The notes under the pieces were generated by a model that made no database searches, was not told the DNA's origin, and saw nothing but the letters and a program-made list of their open reading frames with translations. A stretch of DNA of 64,000 bases from Tetraselmis striata (taxonomy: Eukaryota > Chlorophyta > Chlorodendrophyceae > Chlorodendrales > Chlorodendraceae): assembly GCA_006384855.1 (NCBI GenBank), contig VCJN01000114.1, positions 1 to 64,000 of the forward strand, given 5' to 3'. Positions 41,617-53,930 of this stretch are shown here, one piece after another (position 1 is the stretch's first letter; every line of letters begins with the position of its first letter). Made by a program: the position numbers and the translations under genes.

Positions 41617-43153
41617 TCACTTGGCGAGGCTGAGGACGCATTGCACCAGGTGGGCGATGACAGCTCCAATCACCACGTAGCTGGTCCACAGCATGGGGTC
41701 GGCCCATGCCATCATGTGGGTGTTGATCGAGGACACCAGCGTGGTCAGCGACACCAGCACGCACAGCGTGGGTAGCACCGGGATGTTGCTGGAGCGGATG
41801 GCATCCACCACGCCTGGCAGGAAGTGCCACGCGTACGCGGCCACAAACCAGTGGTATGTATAGCCTTGCCAAGTCGCCAGCGCCAGGGTGAGCCAGCCCA
41901 GATACACCGGGATCTGCGCACCACAAGTGGCAAGTTCACTTCAGCATCTGATGGACTGGTGCCAGCCAACAGCGCCCTGGCAATCATAGTATTGCAGTAT
42001 CACTGATGTATAATTGCAGCACACGCATTGGGGGTGAACATATTAGGGGAACCAACCTGAGGCAGTCGGCTGCAGAGCGAGACCCCAAACACCACTGCGG
42101 CAGCCCACTCCAATGGTCCGTATCCGAGCGTCACCAGCGCCAGGCTCGCTCCCGCAAGCAGAGGCACCTGTGTGTGAGGAACAGTATGTGGCGGCATGCA
42201 CGTCAGCGCCATAGTCACGGTACACTTCTGTCACCGCCCTGCGAGAATTACACCCTGCACATGCGGGTGTTGTGCCATCGTGGGCTATGCTGCCGGGAGT
42301 TTTGAGGGCTCGGACTGCCCCGGCACGACACTGTACCCGCTGTCGAAACGATGCCCCGCAGCACGAGGCACACGCGTGACGCCATACAGGATATCAAGGG
42401 TGGCATAAAATGCGATGACGTTTCCGTCGTCACGGCCGATTCGAGACTGCCGCTACAACCACAGTAGTCGGTACTCGCGATTGGCGACGAACTTCGCTAC
42501 CCGTACGGCCATCATTATACATCCTCCTGCGGGTACTTGAGTATCAACGGATCGCGCGAAGATCCCAAAAAGCCTCGCGATCCTCAGGACATTCGATCGT
42601 GAGGTAGATATTGATATGAGTAGCCGCGGAAGTGCGTGGAAATGATGTGAAAGGCGATGGGGGTGAGCCACACCTCCGGAGCGCCTATCTCGGCTTTGAG
42701 TTGCCCCAGCGCGGCGGCTGCAACGACGCCGAGCGCGAGCCACTGCGGCATGTCCAGCGTGCCAATATACGTGTGCCCCGCCGTGGCAAGTACGGCGAGG
42801 GTAAGCGCGCATGCAGGCGACAGCTTCCCAAAGGGTCCTTCTCGCTCGATGTCGGCGGTGGCGGAAGCCCCCATCGCCTTGACGCTTCCTCTTGTTGGCA
42901 TAGCTCCGCTTGGCGTCGACGCGTCCTCGCAGCGACGGGCAGGCCTCTGAACAGCTGGTGCAGCAGGGATTGCACGGACGAAAGGGCGGGCGGCGACGGC
43001 ACGCTGGTGGTTGCCAGCTCCGTGAGAGCTATGGCAGAGCAGCCGGTTTACGGGGACTGTCAGCCTTGCTGAGCGATTCGGTGGAGATGGGCCGAGGCCG
43101 GCGGTGAGACGAGGACGTGAGGCTGTGGAGGAGTGAAGCAGAGTAAGCGACAT
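41617..43153 (-). CDS. multi-pass membrane protein with plastid-like N-terminus
   Basis: Three exons, 43153-42674, 42167-42057 and 41913-41617 on the minus strand, join in phase 0 to 295 aa. The first 80 or so residues are Ser/Arg/Ala/Pro-rich with almost no acidic residues, like a plastid or mitochondrial transit peptide. About seven or eight hydrophobic helices follow: around LSPACALTLAVLATAG, WLALGVVAAAALG, LLAGASLALVTLG, WAAAVVFGVSLC, YLGWLTLALATW, WFVAAYAWHFLPGVV, LPTLCVLVSLTTLV and SYVVIGAVIAHLVQCVL. The exon junctions keep the frame and the helix pattern, which supports the model. I do not recognise the family. It is likely a conserved algal membrane protein; function is unknown. Confidence 0.65.
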
Positions 43154-43840
43154 ATCGTCGGACAGAAGCGTTTATGTATTTCGCAGGCCGAAACGCAACG
43201 GGATGTACGAATGACGGGTCGGTGCGAGCTGCTGGGATCCTCGTCCACTATCGAGACACTAGGCACGAGACACGAGGGTTGCTCGGCAGCCGAGGGAAGA
43301 GGGTGACGTGTGATGGGAGAAAGGGCTGACCTGCTGTGTAAGTACACCCAGAAGATGCCGACGATGTTCCGCAGCCCTCCTGCTGTGTGAACATGCTGCG
43401 TTCGACGAACCGCCGCCGATTAACGACCAGCGCAATATTTACCGGCGTCGGAGTAAGAATGTAGCCCATCATCGTCGGCGCCTGCCTCAGAGCCTTGCTG
43501 TGAGATAGCATGATCGATGACAGCATATCTGGATTGCCATAATTGTACTCGTGTATAATATAATTGACAGCTCAGCAGTCGTCGCCGGTTTATTTTCTGT
43601 CAAAACTGTACGAGGTTAGCAATTACGGGTAGTACGCCCCGTCCTCGGTAGAGGGGGCGGACTCCTACTCGAGTTCCTGGATCGATTCCCGGCTCCGCTT
43701 CTACTTTAGGGCAATAGCGTCCGGCCCGAGTCCCGGGTTTCGGCGGTTTATGCATTACCCTTCGGGGTTGGAATGAGGCAACGGGATAATAATGGCTATG
43801 CCAGACCTATGACTGCAGTTGGCGCACGGGGTCGAGTGCT
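43154..43840. other. intergenic, upstream of the membrane-protein gene
   Basis: The 5' flank of the minus-strand membrane-protein gene, then DNA with no supported feature up to the LINE fragment. Confidence 0.45.
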
Positions 43841-44209
43841 GGGGCCCTCCCTCACAGCATAGCCTTTTCCGTTGCACGTGTATCGCACTCCAAAAAAAAA
43901 TGCTTAATGCTTAGTTTGCTCCGCGGGATGGGGCTTGCCCCAACTCGCATTACTCGAATGGGCCGACGCCCAAACGGGTGCGGCGGACCTTTCGTGGCCA
44001 GTGCCGGCAGTGTTTAAGACGGTGATCCAACAGTGTTGGAAATTGTATCACTGGCCTATTTTATGCTGCAGCAATTTGCTAATAGACATCAACGGAGCGT
44101 CGCCTACCCAGGGCTTTGATTCCGAGACTGGATCGCTGCAAAAACGGCCGCGTCGTAGAGACGCTGCAACGGTTTCACTGTCGGCAGCCCTGTCCCGGGG
44201 GCGGGAAAA
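43841..44209 (+). mobile_element. LINE 3'-end fragment
   Basis: It matches the last ~370 bases of the LINE at 11865-13757, from GGGCCCTCCCTCACA through GGGCCGACGCCCAAACGGG to the terminal GGGGGCGGGAAAA. It covers the C-terminal codons and the 3' UTR only. Divergence is higher than between the other two copies, so this is an older 5'-truncated insertion. Confidence 0.88.
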
Positions 44210-46365
44210 GTGCTGGGGCGGCTTCGGCCGATGACCTGGGGCGAACTTTAATTTATTCTACGCCCCGTAATTCACACGAATAAACACACAGGCCTCGTCT
44301 AGCTGTCATCATCATCAGCAAACGCATAATAAAACAATATGTAGTCAATACTGTTACAGGCGGATAGAGGTCGTATTTAGAGAGCTGAGTAGTGCTTGGC
44401 GTCGTCTGCATTAAAAATATATATATTAATTAAGGGCTGGCGGCGGGGCAGCGCATTTCTTGTGGCATGTAGTATCACATATACAATATGCCATTTATTA
44501 CTTCTTTATATTAAATATAATATATACAATGTTTATAAAATATATGCTCATATACACTCCAGCTGTTAGTATGTATGCCTGTACCATATATACTTCACTG
44601 AAATATTGATTTCAATAATAAGGAAATGTACATATAATATATGATATAATTTATATAACATCAAGACCTTTACCGTACCGGGTGCTGCCACTCATGTGTT
44701 ATTCTTAGAATGGCATAATGATAAAATGATGCGCGTAATTACACTTCTGTGCCGCTTGAAATGAATTCGTTATTACTTCCCGTGTGCTGCACGCCTGTAC
44801 TAGTTATGCCTGTGACAATGTAAATGAACTAAAAGCGAACAAATGCAATGTGCATGTGTACTGTATTAACTATCTATTTATGGCAGTACCATGGAAAAGC
44901 ACCATGAATAATGTAATAAGAAGTTATGCTTGCTGCCCGCCTACGCCTACGGATATCCCATCGCCGTCGGCATCGTTACTGGACTCTCGTCGCCCTATAT
45001 ATAAGTACTTTGCAATGATGGTAAATACAAACCCCATCAAGAGACGCAGCCATAAGTAAATCAGCAACTTGAACGGGTGGGGTATCATGCGGCGCGCGCC
45101 GCCGCTGATAATTTGCATGCGGTCTTTTGAAACAACGTCCCAGCAGTCTTCGCCACTGCTGAGAGGTACCAGTACCACCGGATACGACGAGCGGCGATGG
45201 GCTCAGAGTTCCATTTCGGTGATGCTGCCCGCACGGTTTTTTCGCGGTAACGCGGAAAACCCGAATTCATCATTAAAAAGCGCGAATAATGCGCAGCACG
45301 GCGACAATGGGGGGGATATCCTCGGGGCGGATCGTCACTGCTTAGTTGGCAGAAATGCAATCATGACAACACACAAGCAGGCGGGGCTTGGGCATGTGGG
45401 AAGACATCCAGGCGCAGGGCAGCCGATAATTTGGTCGTAGCTTCCTGCAGCTTCTGCGCATCATGCCACTCCTTGAACTAGACGAAAGGCACGGCAATCA
45501 TCAGGTTGGATAGCCCGCGCCGGACATATCAAACACTGGTGCCCAAAATCTCCTTCCATCACTGTTTGAAATGCCAACAGTGCTGGTGGCACCCAAATAA
45601 ACCTTTCAGCTGTATTGTAAATGTATAATTACTTAATGTCACGGGTAGGGAATGCCTCCGGCGAACAACTGCCTCACGATGCGTAAGGAGGGCATGGGCA
45701 AGCATGTGTGTTGGGCGATGGCGTAGTCCGAGGCGCATAGATTGTGAGCGGTTCGGTCGGCACGAACGCTCTGTCGCAGCATGCACAGGGAGATATATTC
45801 CGCTCGACACCAGTCGTCGCCAAACGGGGACGGTGGCATCACATGTGCCGCCGCGCATGTACGCTGGCGGTGTCTGCATGCAAGCATCACAGCATATGTA
45901 GTTTTGATTCCCTACATGCTCAGTCCGCCGTTCAATGCTGCATGGCCAACCCCGTCATTGCAGCCTCGCCCCCCGCCGCATCCTCCTCCGCGCACGCCTC
46001 CGCCCCTCCCATGTCGCAGTGCTCGTACGCGTACCGCCATATCTGCAGGCTGTTTGCCGTGGGGTCTTGTTTATGTGCGGCCGCCCTTGGCACCTTGCGC
46101 GTCCTGCGGTGACAGGCGATACCGGCGCCCAGGCGGTCAGCCGTCACTCAGACCTCAGCACAGCGTGGCCATGCCGCCCAGAAGAAACGAAACGAAACGA
46201 AAGGAAAAGATTAGATTAGATTAGATTAGATTAGATTGGATTGGATTAGATTAGATTAGATTAGATTAGATTAGATTCAATTAGATTAGAATAGAAAAAA
46301 AAAGAGAAGAACACAACAAAAAAGACCTGGATGGACCGGCCTCGGGGTGCTCCAACCGGCGTTTA
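44210..46365. other. intergenic, AT-rich with microsatellite
   Basis: About 2 kb, strongly AT-rich at 44400-44700. A GATTA/ATTAG pentamer run lies at about 46206-46290 just downstream of the TCAB1 stop codon. Nothing coding is supported. Confidence 0.5.
46206..46290 (+). repeat. GATTA pentanucleotide microsatellite
   Basis: About fifteen units of AGATT, with a few variants (GGATT, CAATT), flanked by GAAAC repeats on the left and an A-run on the right. Confidence 0.95.
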
Positions 46366-49300
46366 TTAGTAGTGCGAGGCCGCGCACCTTCTGCTGGTAG
46401 CCGGGGCGAGCCATCCGCCGCCGTCGCTTGCCTTGCCATCATCCTCGCCGCCGCTGCTGCTGTCGTCCGTGTCCGGCGCCAGAAGGTAGCGGCGATGCCC
46501 CGAGGCGGTGGCGACAAACGGCAGGCTTGGGTGGAACTGGAAGCCGTTCACCTGTGACCGACGCGACATGAGGCAGGCGGGGAAGGCTGTTGGGTCAAGG
46601 CAGCCGGCAGCGGCCACCGGGGGGGGGGCGGCCATTTGGACCAAAGCATATGGGAGTGGAGGGGGATGGAGGGGGGGAGAGGGGGTGCACCGTGTCGCTG
46701 CCGACCTGCACCTCCGACGTCGCCTCCCCGGTCGTCAAGTCGTAGAGCTGGATCTGCAGGGAGGGGCAGACGGTGGCGGAGTCAAGGAGGGTCAGCGCCG
46801 CCTGGGCGGGGCGCGGATGTCCTCACGACCGCACTGCGACCCAGGGGTCGGTGCTGTTGGAAGGAGAACAAGCTTTTGGGGGAACGGGGGGGGGGAGTTA
46901 CCCTGCCATCCTCCTGGCCGGTACCCAGGTGCCGCCCGCACGGCTCGATGTCGAACTGGATGCGCTGGTTGGTGTTTGCCGTGCCGCGCTGCAGGCGGTA
47001 CACCGGACCGGGCGTGAAGCGCACGTCCCAGCAGATGATCTCGCCATCCTGCGGAGCAAGCGCAGTCAGGCAATGGGAAGGCACTCAGCATCCGAGCCGA
47101 TGAAACGCAAGGCAGCACATCGCGTGGAGCTGGAGGTGGGTGGGGGACGTAGGTGTAGGTGGGCGGATGGGGCGGGGCGCGCCTTCCTGGCGCCGCTGTA
47201 GAGGTAGTTGCCGTCCGGAGAAAACTGGATCTGCAGCGCAGAGCATAGGACCGAGTTGGTGTGTGTGTGGAGGGGGAGGGGGGGGGGGGGGATCCTGCTG
47301 AGACAAATGGTCCCCCCAGGCACAACTGTACATGACACGCTGCCGGCTGAGGAGTCGTGCCACTCCCAGCAGTGAGTACGTGTGGGAGCTCGAGTCCATG
47401 GCTATCACCTGAGGGGAGGAGGGGGGGGGCGCACCTGCGTGACGCCGCCTCGGTGGCCGCGCAGCACGAGCTGCAGCGCGTCGATGTCGGCGCCAAAGAT
47501 GCCGATCTCCCTCGAGTATGTTCCTGCCGGAGAGGGCCAGGGGGGGGGGGGGGGGGGGGGCAGGAGGTCACCTGGCTGGGGCTACCCACTGTGCAGCTGA
47601 CGGCTCAGTGGAATAAATACCAGCTTCTACTCCCGCTGCGGTAATCACACAACAGCTGCCCGGATACCCAGGGCATACCCAACGCTTTGGACACACATGT
47701 CCCGACTTCATCCATCCCGCCCCCCCTGCGGGTTCGGAATAGAAGTCATCCGCGGCATACCCCGATTTTATTGCATCAAGTATGTCATCGTTTAGCTTAA
47801 GAGCACTCACGCTCACAGAAGCGGTGGCAGCAAAAGGTGGGGCGTGTACGCCATCAAGTGTCTCAGCCGCGTCCGGCACATCCCCGGTCCAATAAAGGCC
47901 CCCGTAATTGGCTTCCGGCGGGTTCCCTCGACAACTGGTATGCCGACCTCTTTGGATTCACACATGCAGGCAAGTGTTATCCTCCCGCCAGCCGTGCGGT
48001 GTTGTGGCATTCGTGCAGCTGTGTCATGAAACCCGGGCGCTTGTATCAGAAGCTGCCAGTGCTGACGGGACCCCGCAGCGAGCGGTACGGCTGCGCGCTG
48101 GGGCGCACCCGCAGCGAAGAGGTCGTTGTTCTGCGGGCTGAAGGCCAGGCAGGAGACGATGCCGCGCAGGCCGCCGCCCTCCAGCTTCTTGGCCTGCGTG
48201 GTGACGGTCTTGTAGAAGCGGCCCGGCCGGGTGGTGTCGAATACGCGGATGGCCTGCCGGGACGGCGCCCCCCCCCCCCCCCCCCCCATGTCAGCGGAGC
48301 ACATCGATGGGGCGCCAGCGGGAAGTGGGTGGGTGTAGAGGGGGGGGGGGGGGGGGGGGAGTAGGGGGGTAGGCGGGACAATGGTGGCGCGCCTTGTTGT
48401 AGCCGGCGTATATCTTGGACCCCTCGGAGTTGAATGCCACAGAGTAGGCGGCCGTGACCTCGTCCACGGCGTCGTAGGCACGGTAGGAGGCGCGGATGCC
48501 GCCGCCGCAGGCGTCCCACAGGTGGATGGGGTGCGCCTGCCCACACGCCCCCACAAGAAGGCGCGGGAATTGGGGGGGAGGGGGGGGGGGGGCATCAGCA
48601 TCGCCGGCGGCATTGGATCCTGGCCGAGTTGTGGTATGGGGCAGATCAAGAGGGGGGGGGGGGGGGGGGCACCCGGCAGGAGGTGAGGAAGCAGCAGCTG
48701 GCCGGCTCCGCGGCGCGGAAGGCGGGGTACCACGCGTAGTCGTAGATGAGCTCGCCCTCCTCCACGCGCAGCCCCGTCGGCAGTGACTCTGCGCCCTGCG
48801 GCTCGCAGTCCAGCGCGCTCTGCGGCAGGTCGAACACGCGCAGCCTGCCGGACCCCGGGTGAACAGCCGGGCAGGCGGCTCAGCCCCGCCCCAGTGCACC
48901 CAACCGCTGCCACAAGGGCCCAAGGCCCCCCCTCTCCCCTCCCCACTGACCCTCAACCCCCCTTCTCCCTCACTGACTACCACCAGTAGACATCACCATT
49001 CCTGTGCAGGGCTCACCAGCCGTCTTCTGCCGCTGCGAGCAGGCAGCAGCCATCCGGCGCCCAGCGCACTCCTGCGCGCCGGTCAGAGGGCTGTCAGAGT
49101 CCGGGGCATTGCCGGCCCGCGTCTCTCAGAGCAAGGGGGCGTTGGGGGACAAGTTCGAGGGGGGAGAGGGTGGCACCTTTGAGGTAGTTGCTGTTGGGGC
49201 AGCGCGCCGCCACCTGCTCCGCGCTGGGCCATTCTGCGGCGAAAAAGCAACGCACACAACGCAGCAGTGAGGCGGCAGTCCGGAGCGCGTGACATCCCCC

Positions 49301-49665
49301 GTTATGTCCGCAGCATGATACAGCAGCAGGTACTATCGTAGTGCGGCGATAATCTCGCAACGCCCCTCAGGGGGGGCTAAAATTAATATGCCGTTCCCGT
49401 CCTCTAATCTTCTGGCCATGAGTAGCTTCCCCATCTGCCGCAGTCAACCATGAGCGGTCGGGCCGGGCGCGCGATAATCGTCCGTGACAGCTGCGGGGGC
49501 AGCAGGCCACCGCCCCCGCGTGCTCGAGGGGATCGCTCGGGATGGGGGGCGGCGACGAGGCGGCTAAGGCAGCGACCGCAGCCGCCTTGGCGGCATCGCA
49601 CCCGCAAACTCCGCCCGCGCGTGGAACAGCGCCGTCGGCTGCTGCTCGCACTTGAGGCGCAGCAT
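46366..49665 (-). CDS. WRAP53: telomerase Cajal body protein 1 (TCAB1/WDR79)
   Basis: Eleven minus-strand exons, 49665-49602, 49233-49177, 49071-49017, 48844-48673, 48536-48393, 48253-48109, 47523-47435, 47230-47183, 47048-46902, 46753-46706 and 46551-46366, give about 384 aa covering the whole WD40 propeller. Diagnostic blocks in order are NSNYLKGVRWAPDG, GELIYDYAWYP, HPIHLWDACGGGIRASYRAY, NKAIRVFDTTRPGR, GIVSCLAFSPQNND, LVLRGHRGGVTQ, IQFSPDGNYLYSGARK, DGEIICWDVRF and NTNQRIQFD; each has a direct counterpart in human WRAP53. The protein binds the CAB box of scaRNAs and telomerase RNA and brings them to Cajal bodies. Two introns start with GC (AAG|gcgcgc) after 48393 and 47183. The first exon may continue upstream: a G-run and CAG acceptor lie just before the ATG. 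The human N-terminal extension is absent or unseen. Confidence 0.92.
47049..47182 (-). other. second GC-AG intron of the TCAB1 gene
   Basis: The join SGARK|DGEIICWD (human SGARKDAELLCWD) fixes the donor at AAG|gcgcgc. The acceptor is CTCCGCAG. Confidence 0.85.
48254..48392 (-). other. GC-AG intron of the TCAB1 gene
   Basis: The protein alignment requires the join NK|AIRVF (human NR|TVRVF), which puts the donor at AAG|gcgcgc. There is no GT that keeps frame and homology. The acceptor is CCCGGCAG. Confidence 0.8.
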
Positions 49666-51099
49666 CGCGCTGCCGCTCCCCCCCCCCCCCCCCCCCCCCC
49701 GCGAGAGGTTCTGTCGGCCGCCGCCTTTGCGCCGCCGATGGGACGCTTGCTGGCGTAGTGCTGTTACTGGGAATGAGTAGGCCTTCGCACGTGCGTAGTG
49801 CAGCGACCAGGGCACGGCTGGCGACGGAGTGACACGCCGAAGATGTGAATAACAGCAACCGGGACCTCTCCTCCTTCCACTGCCATCAGCAGGGGCGAAG
49901 TTCCGCGCCACCGCCACCGCGCTTATATATTACCGGCTTTTATATTTCCTGGGAGAAGCGCCAGGACATAAACCGGACAAAATATCATAATCTGGCTGAT
50001 GATGTTGTAGTGTGCTGATATACTGGTACCTGTACGGGTACAGGCAGCGACTGGAGCGGGCGCGGCGTGGAGATAAGCAGCCGAACCCCGCGAGCGCGCT
50101 GCGATATGGTTTCGGAGCAGCGGATTGTGGACGTGGTTTCGGAGCGATCGCCATTTCGACTGCTGCTGCTGCTGGACCTGGGCTTTGGGTACTGGTACTG
50201 CCCGTTCTATATAATAATGACCATATCGCTACGATCGATATACTCGTACCCGTAGCGCGATATGACCATGCGCTGCGAGTATTGGCAGGGCTGCCTTTAG
50301 CGCGATGCTGGATTGCTGATGAATTGTCGTTATGTCGTGGTTTCGAAGCCTACAACGATAAATCTGTCATCATGAGAAGATCGAGTGATGATCACAAGCA
50401 GGTAAGCGCTATGTGCCCGCGGCGCTGCGGCGATGCGGATGCTGTGCGCGCTGACACGGCGATTGAATGAATGCCAATGCTTGCCCTATATGTTGATGCA
50501 GAGTTCCCACAGGTACACAAACTAAGTCGCGTCGTCATAGACGCTTTGCTGAGCGGACTACACAGTCACCCATCGTCCCTGCGCGCGCGAGACAATTATT
50601 CACAGGCCCGGCTCTCGCGTTTTGCTTTAAGAGGGATCAGCAAGTGATGATCAGTCGTCAATGGACGGTGCTGAGTCAGAGCCTCAGCACATGCTGGCCG
50701 TTTAAATTTATCTATTGACTGTTGGGCAAGAAATTTGCGCCCCAACATCGGTGTTCTTGCAATGATCATGACAGTTAAGACACAGCCAAGTTGCATTGCT
50801 GCTGCTAAGGTCTAAACTGCAAAGTGTACAAGCCGCTGCAGACTGATGAATGCGCACAGCACGAGACTAACAATGCCGAATAAGCTACCGAAATAGTCCG
50901 TACCCATCATCAGCACAACATACATAATAATACTGATGGCTCAGCCATACATATGATGCTGCGTCAAAATAACGACGCAATACAAAACTGTTTCAAAAGC
51001 ACAGTTTTCCGGTATTCACCGTCTAAAAATGCAATTCCAAACCACTATGCGGCCGAACCCCAGCATCGCGTAGTACCAACGATATTTACCTTTCACCGC

Positions 51100-51182
<83 letters not shown>

Positions 51183-52673
51183 GCAGGCAGCTGCAGCATA
51201 TAGAAACATCTTCATACTGCCAGCATGGGCGATGCTGCCGTTGTTATTATGTAAGTATGTAGTGCACCTAATGAGTATTGCAATTTTAAATAACAATGGA
51301 GAAAGGAACAACGGGGCGTTAAGACGTAGCCGATGAGCAAACGGCTAATTCGCGCATTTACTTAAACTGTATGGCGATAAATGAGGAGAGCGCGTTGTTC
51401 TTGAGCAATCGGAAAGCAGTAGCCGCCACGCTCTGCCCCCAGCAAGGCTATTATACCGCACCGTCAGTATATACGACGTGCATATTTGGTACTACCTTGG
51501 TAGCATGACTTAGCATCAGCGGCTGCCCCGTGGCAGTACATGATTTCTTCATGTATACTGGCGGCGTATGATACTACTGTAAACATTTCTAATTTGTATG
51601 AAGTTTTAATTAAACACGTTCCATTCAATGCAATTCTCGAATTTGGAACATTGCCAAACTATGATGCAGTGTAATCACATGCCAATAATGATGGGAAAGA
51701 AGAATAGCAGCTGTATAAAACCATCATCACAATAAACACTGGTCATTATAGCTGCATGTGCAGAGATGCAAACCATTATATGTCGCTTGCGTGCAAGCAG
51801 TGGAACATTGCTGAACAAGATGTCCAATAGGAACGCCGTGTTTAACATCACCTTGTTGGGAATGCCGCAGCAACAGATATGCGGTTTCTGGCAGTGGAGG
51901 CCGGCGCAGGGCGCATCGTGCAGACGATAGCCGGCACTCCAGGCCTGTCTCCATTTGTGCGCTGGCTGCCGCATGTAAGCTATGTCGACTTGTGGCCGCT
52001 CCCGATAGCAAATGCACTACTGCTGGGGGGGAGTTGAGGACTTTTTGGGAGTATGTATGCCGATACACAGTGATGCCCACTGCCAGCCTTGTTCACCAAC
52101 ACAATGTTTCTGCTTTACGTTTTCCAGGCTTGCTGAGCCTGTAAACACCGTAAGAACTACAACAACATGACACCGCAACGCAGGAAAGCAGACGGATGAG
52201 CTCCGGCTCTTGCGTACGGCCATAAAAATATATTTACAACACACGCCACACAGCATACAATACAGTACGAAGTTGCCCGGGCAACAGCCCTGTATCCAGC
52301 GCTGCATGGGGCGGAGGCCGGGCAGCAGGACACGCCAACATGTGTGAACAACACTCTGTGAGAAGAAGGGACTGATGCGATTGTCCAGCTTTGCTCCCAG
52401 CATGGACAATTGGGCCAGAATCTCTCCGGGAAGCTGCTCCGGCCCACAGGCTGCAACACCTCGGCTGCCCCAGGAGGGGCGGATGAGCCCCTGGCAAAGC
52501 CCACTGACTCGGAGCCCCTTACAGCCAGGAGCAGCCTCCGACCACTCGATGCACACACTGCTGCGCGGGATCCGGTCCTCACGGTGCGCGGGGATCCCTC
52601 CTCCGTTGCATGGCGTGCCGGGGAAAGCAGGTAGATTTGAGGACTCGCCAGCGCCTTCACTGGCAAGAGCCGC
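49666..52673. other. intergenic, no supported gene
   Basis: Its left end may hold a 5' exon or UTR of the TCAB1 gene (up to about 49915). The rest has no conserved coding segment; short frames near 50012-50470 and 52000-52650 carry no recognisable motifs. A CA microsatellite lies at 51105-51179. Confidence 0.45.
51105..51179 (+). repeat. CA microsatellite
   Basis: About 37 uninterrupted CA dinucleotides. Confidence 0.98.
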
Positions 52674-53658
52674 TCACTCGGGCACGCGGAAGACGAGGTC
52701 GGTGCGCAGGATGTACTTGGCGCCGGCCGTCACACGGCGCCCCTCGTGCAGCAGGCAGGCGTCCCCGTGGCGGTGCAGCAGCAGCATGCCCGGCCGCGGC
52801 GCCACCGCCAGCTCCTCCATGTCGTCCACCGGCACGTCCAGCGCCTCGTCCCCCTCCCCCCCCTCCCCCGCCCGCCCGCCCTTGCGGCCCCCGCTTGCCG
52901 CCCGCCTGCGCCTGCGCCTTCCCCTTCGCTGCTTTGCCACCTCCGCGCTTGCCTCTGCTGCCGGTCGTCGAGGGCAGCCAAAACACCGTCTCCCCACCCT
53001 CCAGCTGCTCATCGCCCAGGTACACCAGCAGTGTATACTCTGTCTGCAGGGCGCCGCCACCGCCACGCGGGTCCGCCACAGCGTGCGAGCCGTCATAATG
53101 CCGGCCAAAGCGGTCACCCACATCGTACCTGCCGTTCACCAATAAAATCAATAATGCTCAGTGCGGCGACTGGCGCCGAGTGGGGACATGCTGCGCAACT
53201 GAATACACTACGTCAGCGCACCTGTAGCCGCGCAGCGCGGGGTTGAGTCCCACCAGCTGTCCCTCCACACCCAAGTCCACCGTTTCCAGCAGATCGCCCA
53301 GGCCCGTCGCCGCCCAAAGCTCGTCCACGTATGCGGGCGAGTCGAAGGCGCAGCGCTTCATTCGCCGCACCGCGTACTCAGCGGCCTGCGCGGGCGGTGG
53401 CGGGGGCGTGGGCGCCAGGCCGAACGCCTCGAGGCTGCGCCGCGCCGCCGCCACCTCGCCCGGGCTCAGGAAGCCCGGCAGCAGGAAGATACCACGCGGA
53501 AGCAGCGTCTCCACGACCAGGTGGCGCTTGGAGCTCAGACCGGGTGGAGGGCGGGGCGGCACGGGAGTCGAGGGTGCCGCCGAGGCTCCTTTCGCGCTGT
53601 CGCCGGCTGCTGCTCGCTGCTGCCGTGTCGCGGCGGACCCGCGCCGCTTCGGAGGCAT
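52674..53658 (-). CDS. 2OG-Fe(II) oxygenase (prolyl-hydroxylase-like)
   Basis: Two exons, 53658-53222 and 53128-52674. The start MPPKRRGSAATR is basic. Then come GIFLLPGFLSPGEVAAAR, FDSPAYVDELWAATGL and LVGLNPALRGYR. Exon 2 continues YDVGDRFGRHYDGS with the iron-binding HxD at His156 and Asp158, then YTLLVYLGDEQLEGGETVFW. The distal part has LLHRHGDACLLHEGRRVTAG with the second iron His and the 2-oxoglutarate Arg in KYILRTDLVF. The family hydroxylates protein or small-molecule substrates using 2-oxoglutarate and O2; the substrate here cannot be told. The two halves of exon 2 are in different frames. The change falls within a G-rich low-complexity loop (about 52855-52900), which points to a homopolymer indel, either an assembly error or a true frameshift. 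Confidence 0.8.
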
Positions 53659-53930
53659 CAGACCCGCTACGCACCTCGGCGGGGTTGTGCTGTAAGAGGA
53701 TTGAACACGGCGCGAGGCAGAACTCGAGTTCGAGTGCGAGTGCCTGCCTGAACTGAGGGTGCCTGTTCCTGCCAGTAGTGACGCGAGCCGCCGTTCGCCT
53801 CGTCGCTCGATGATGCTGTCGGCGCACTGGTGGCACGAGGCGGCTTCAACGTGTCGATAAAAATGAAAATAATTCAATTTGAAAAATAAAAAAAGCTCGC
53901 TCCGCGATACTACGTACCCGCCCAGCCGTA
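53659..53930. other. 5' flank of the oxygenase gene
   Basis: A short flank between the oxygenase start codon and the TIR element. The element lies only about 270 bases upstream of the start, so it may sit in or next to the promoter. Confidence 0.5.

Noticed and set aside
43841-44209. Separate small gene with a GGACGxxQTG-type C-terminus
   Set aside because: It matches the 3' end of the LINE at 11865-13757 base by base, so it is a LINE fragment.
47813-48946. Minus-strand frame of 377 aa
   Set aside because: It runs through introns and out-of-frame exons of the TCAB1 gene; the Pro runs are translated C-tracts.
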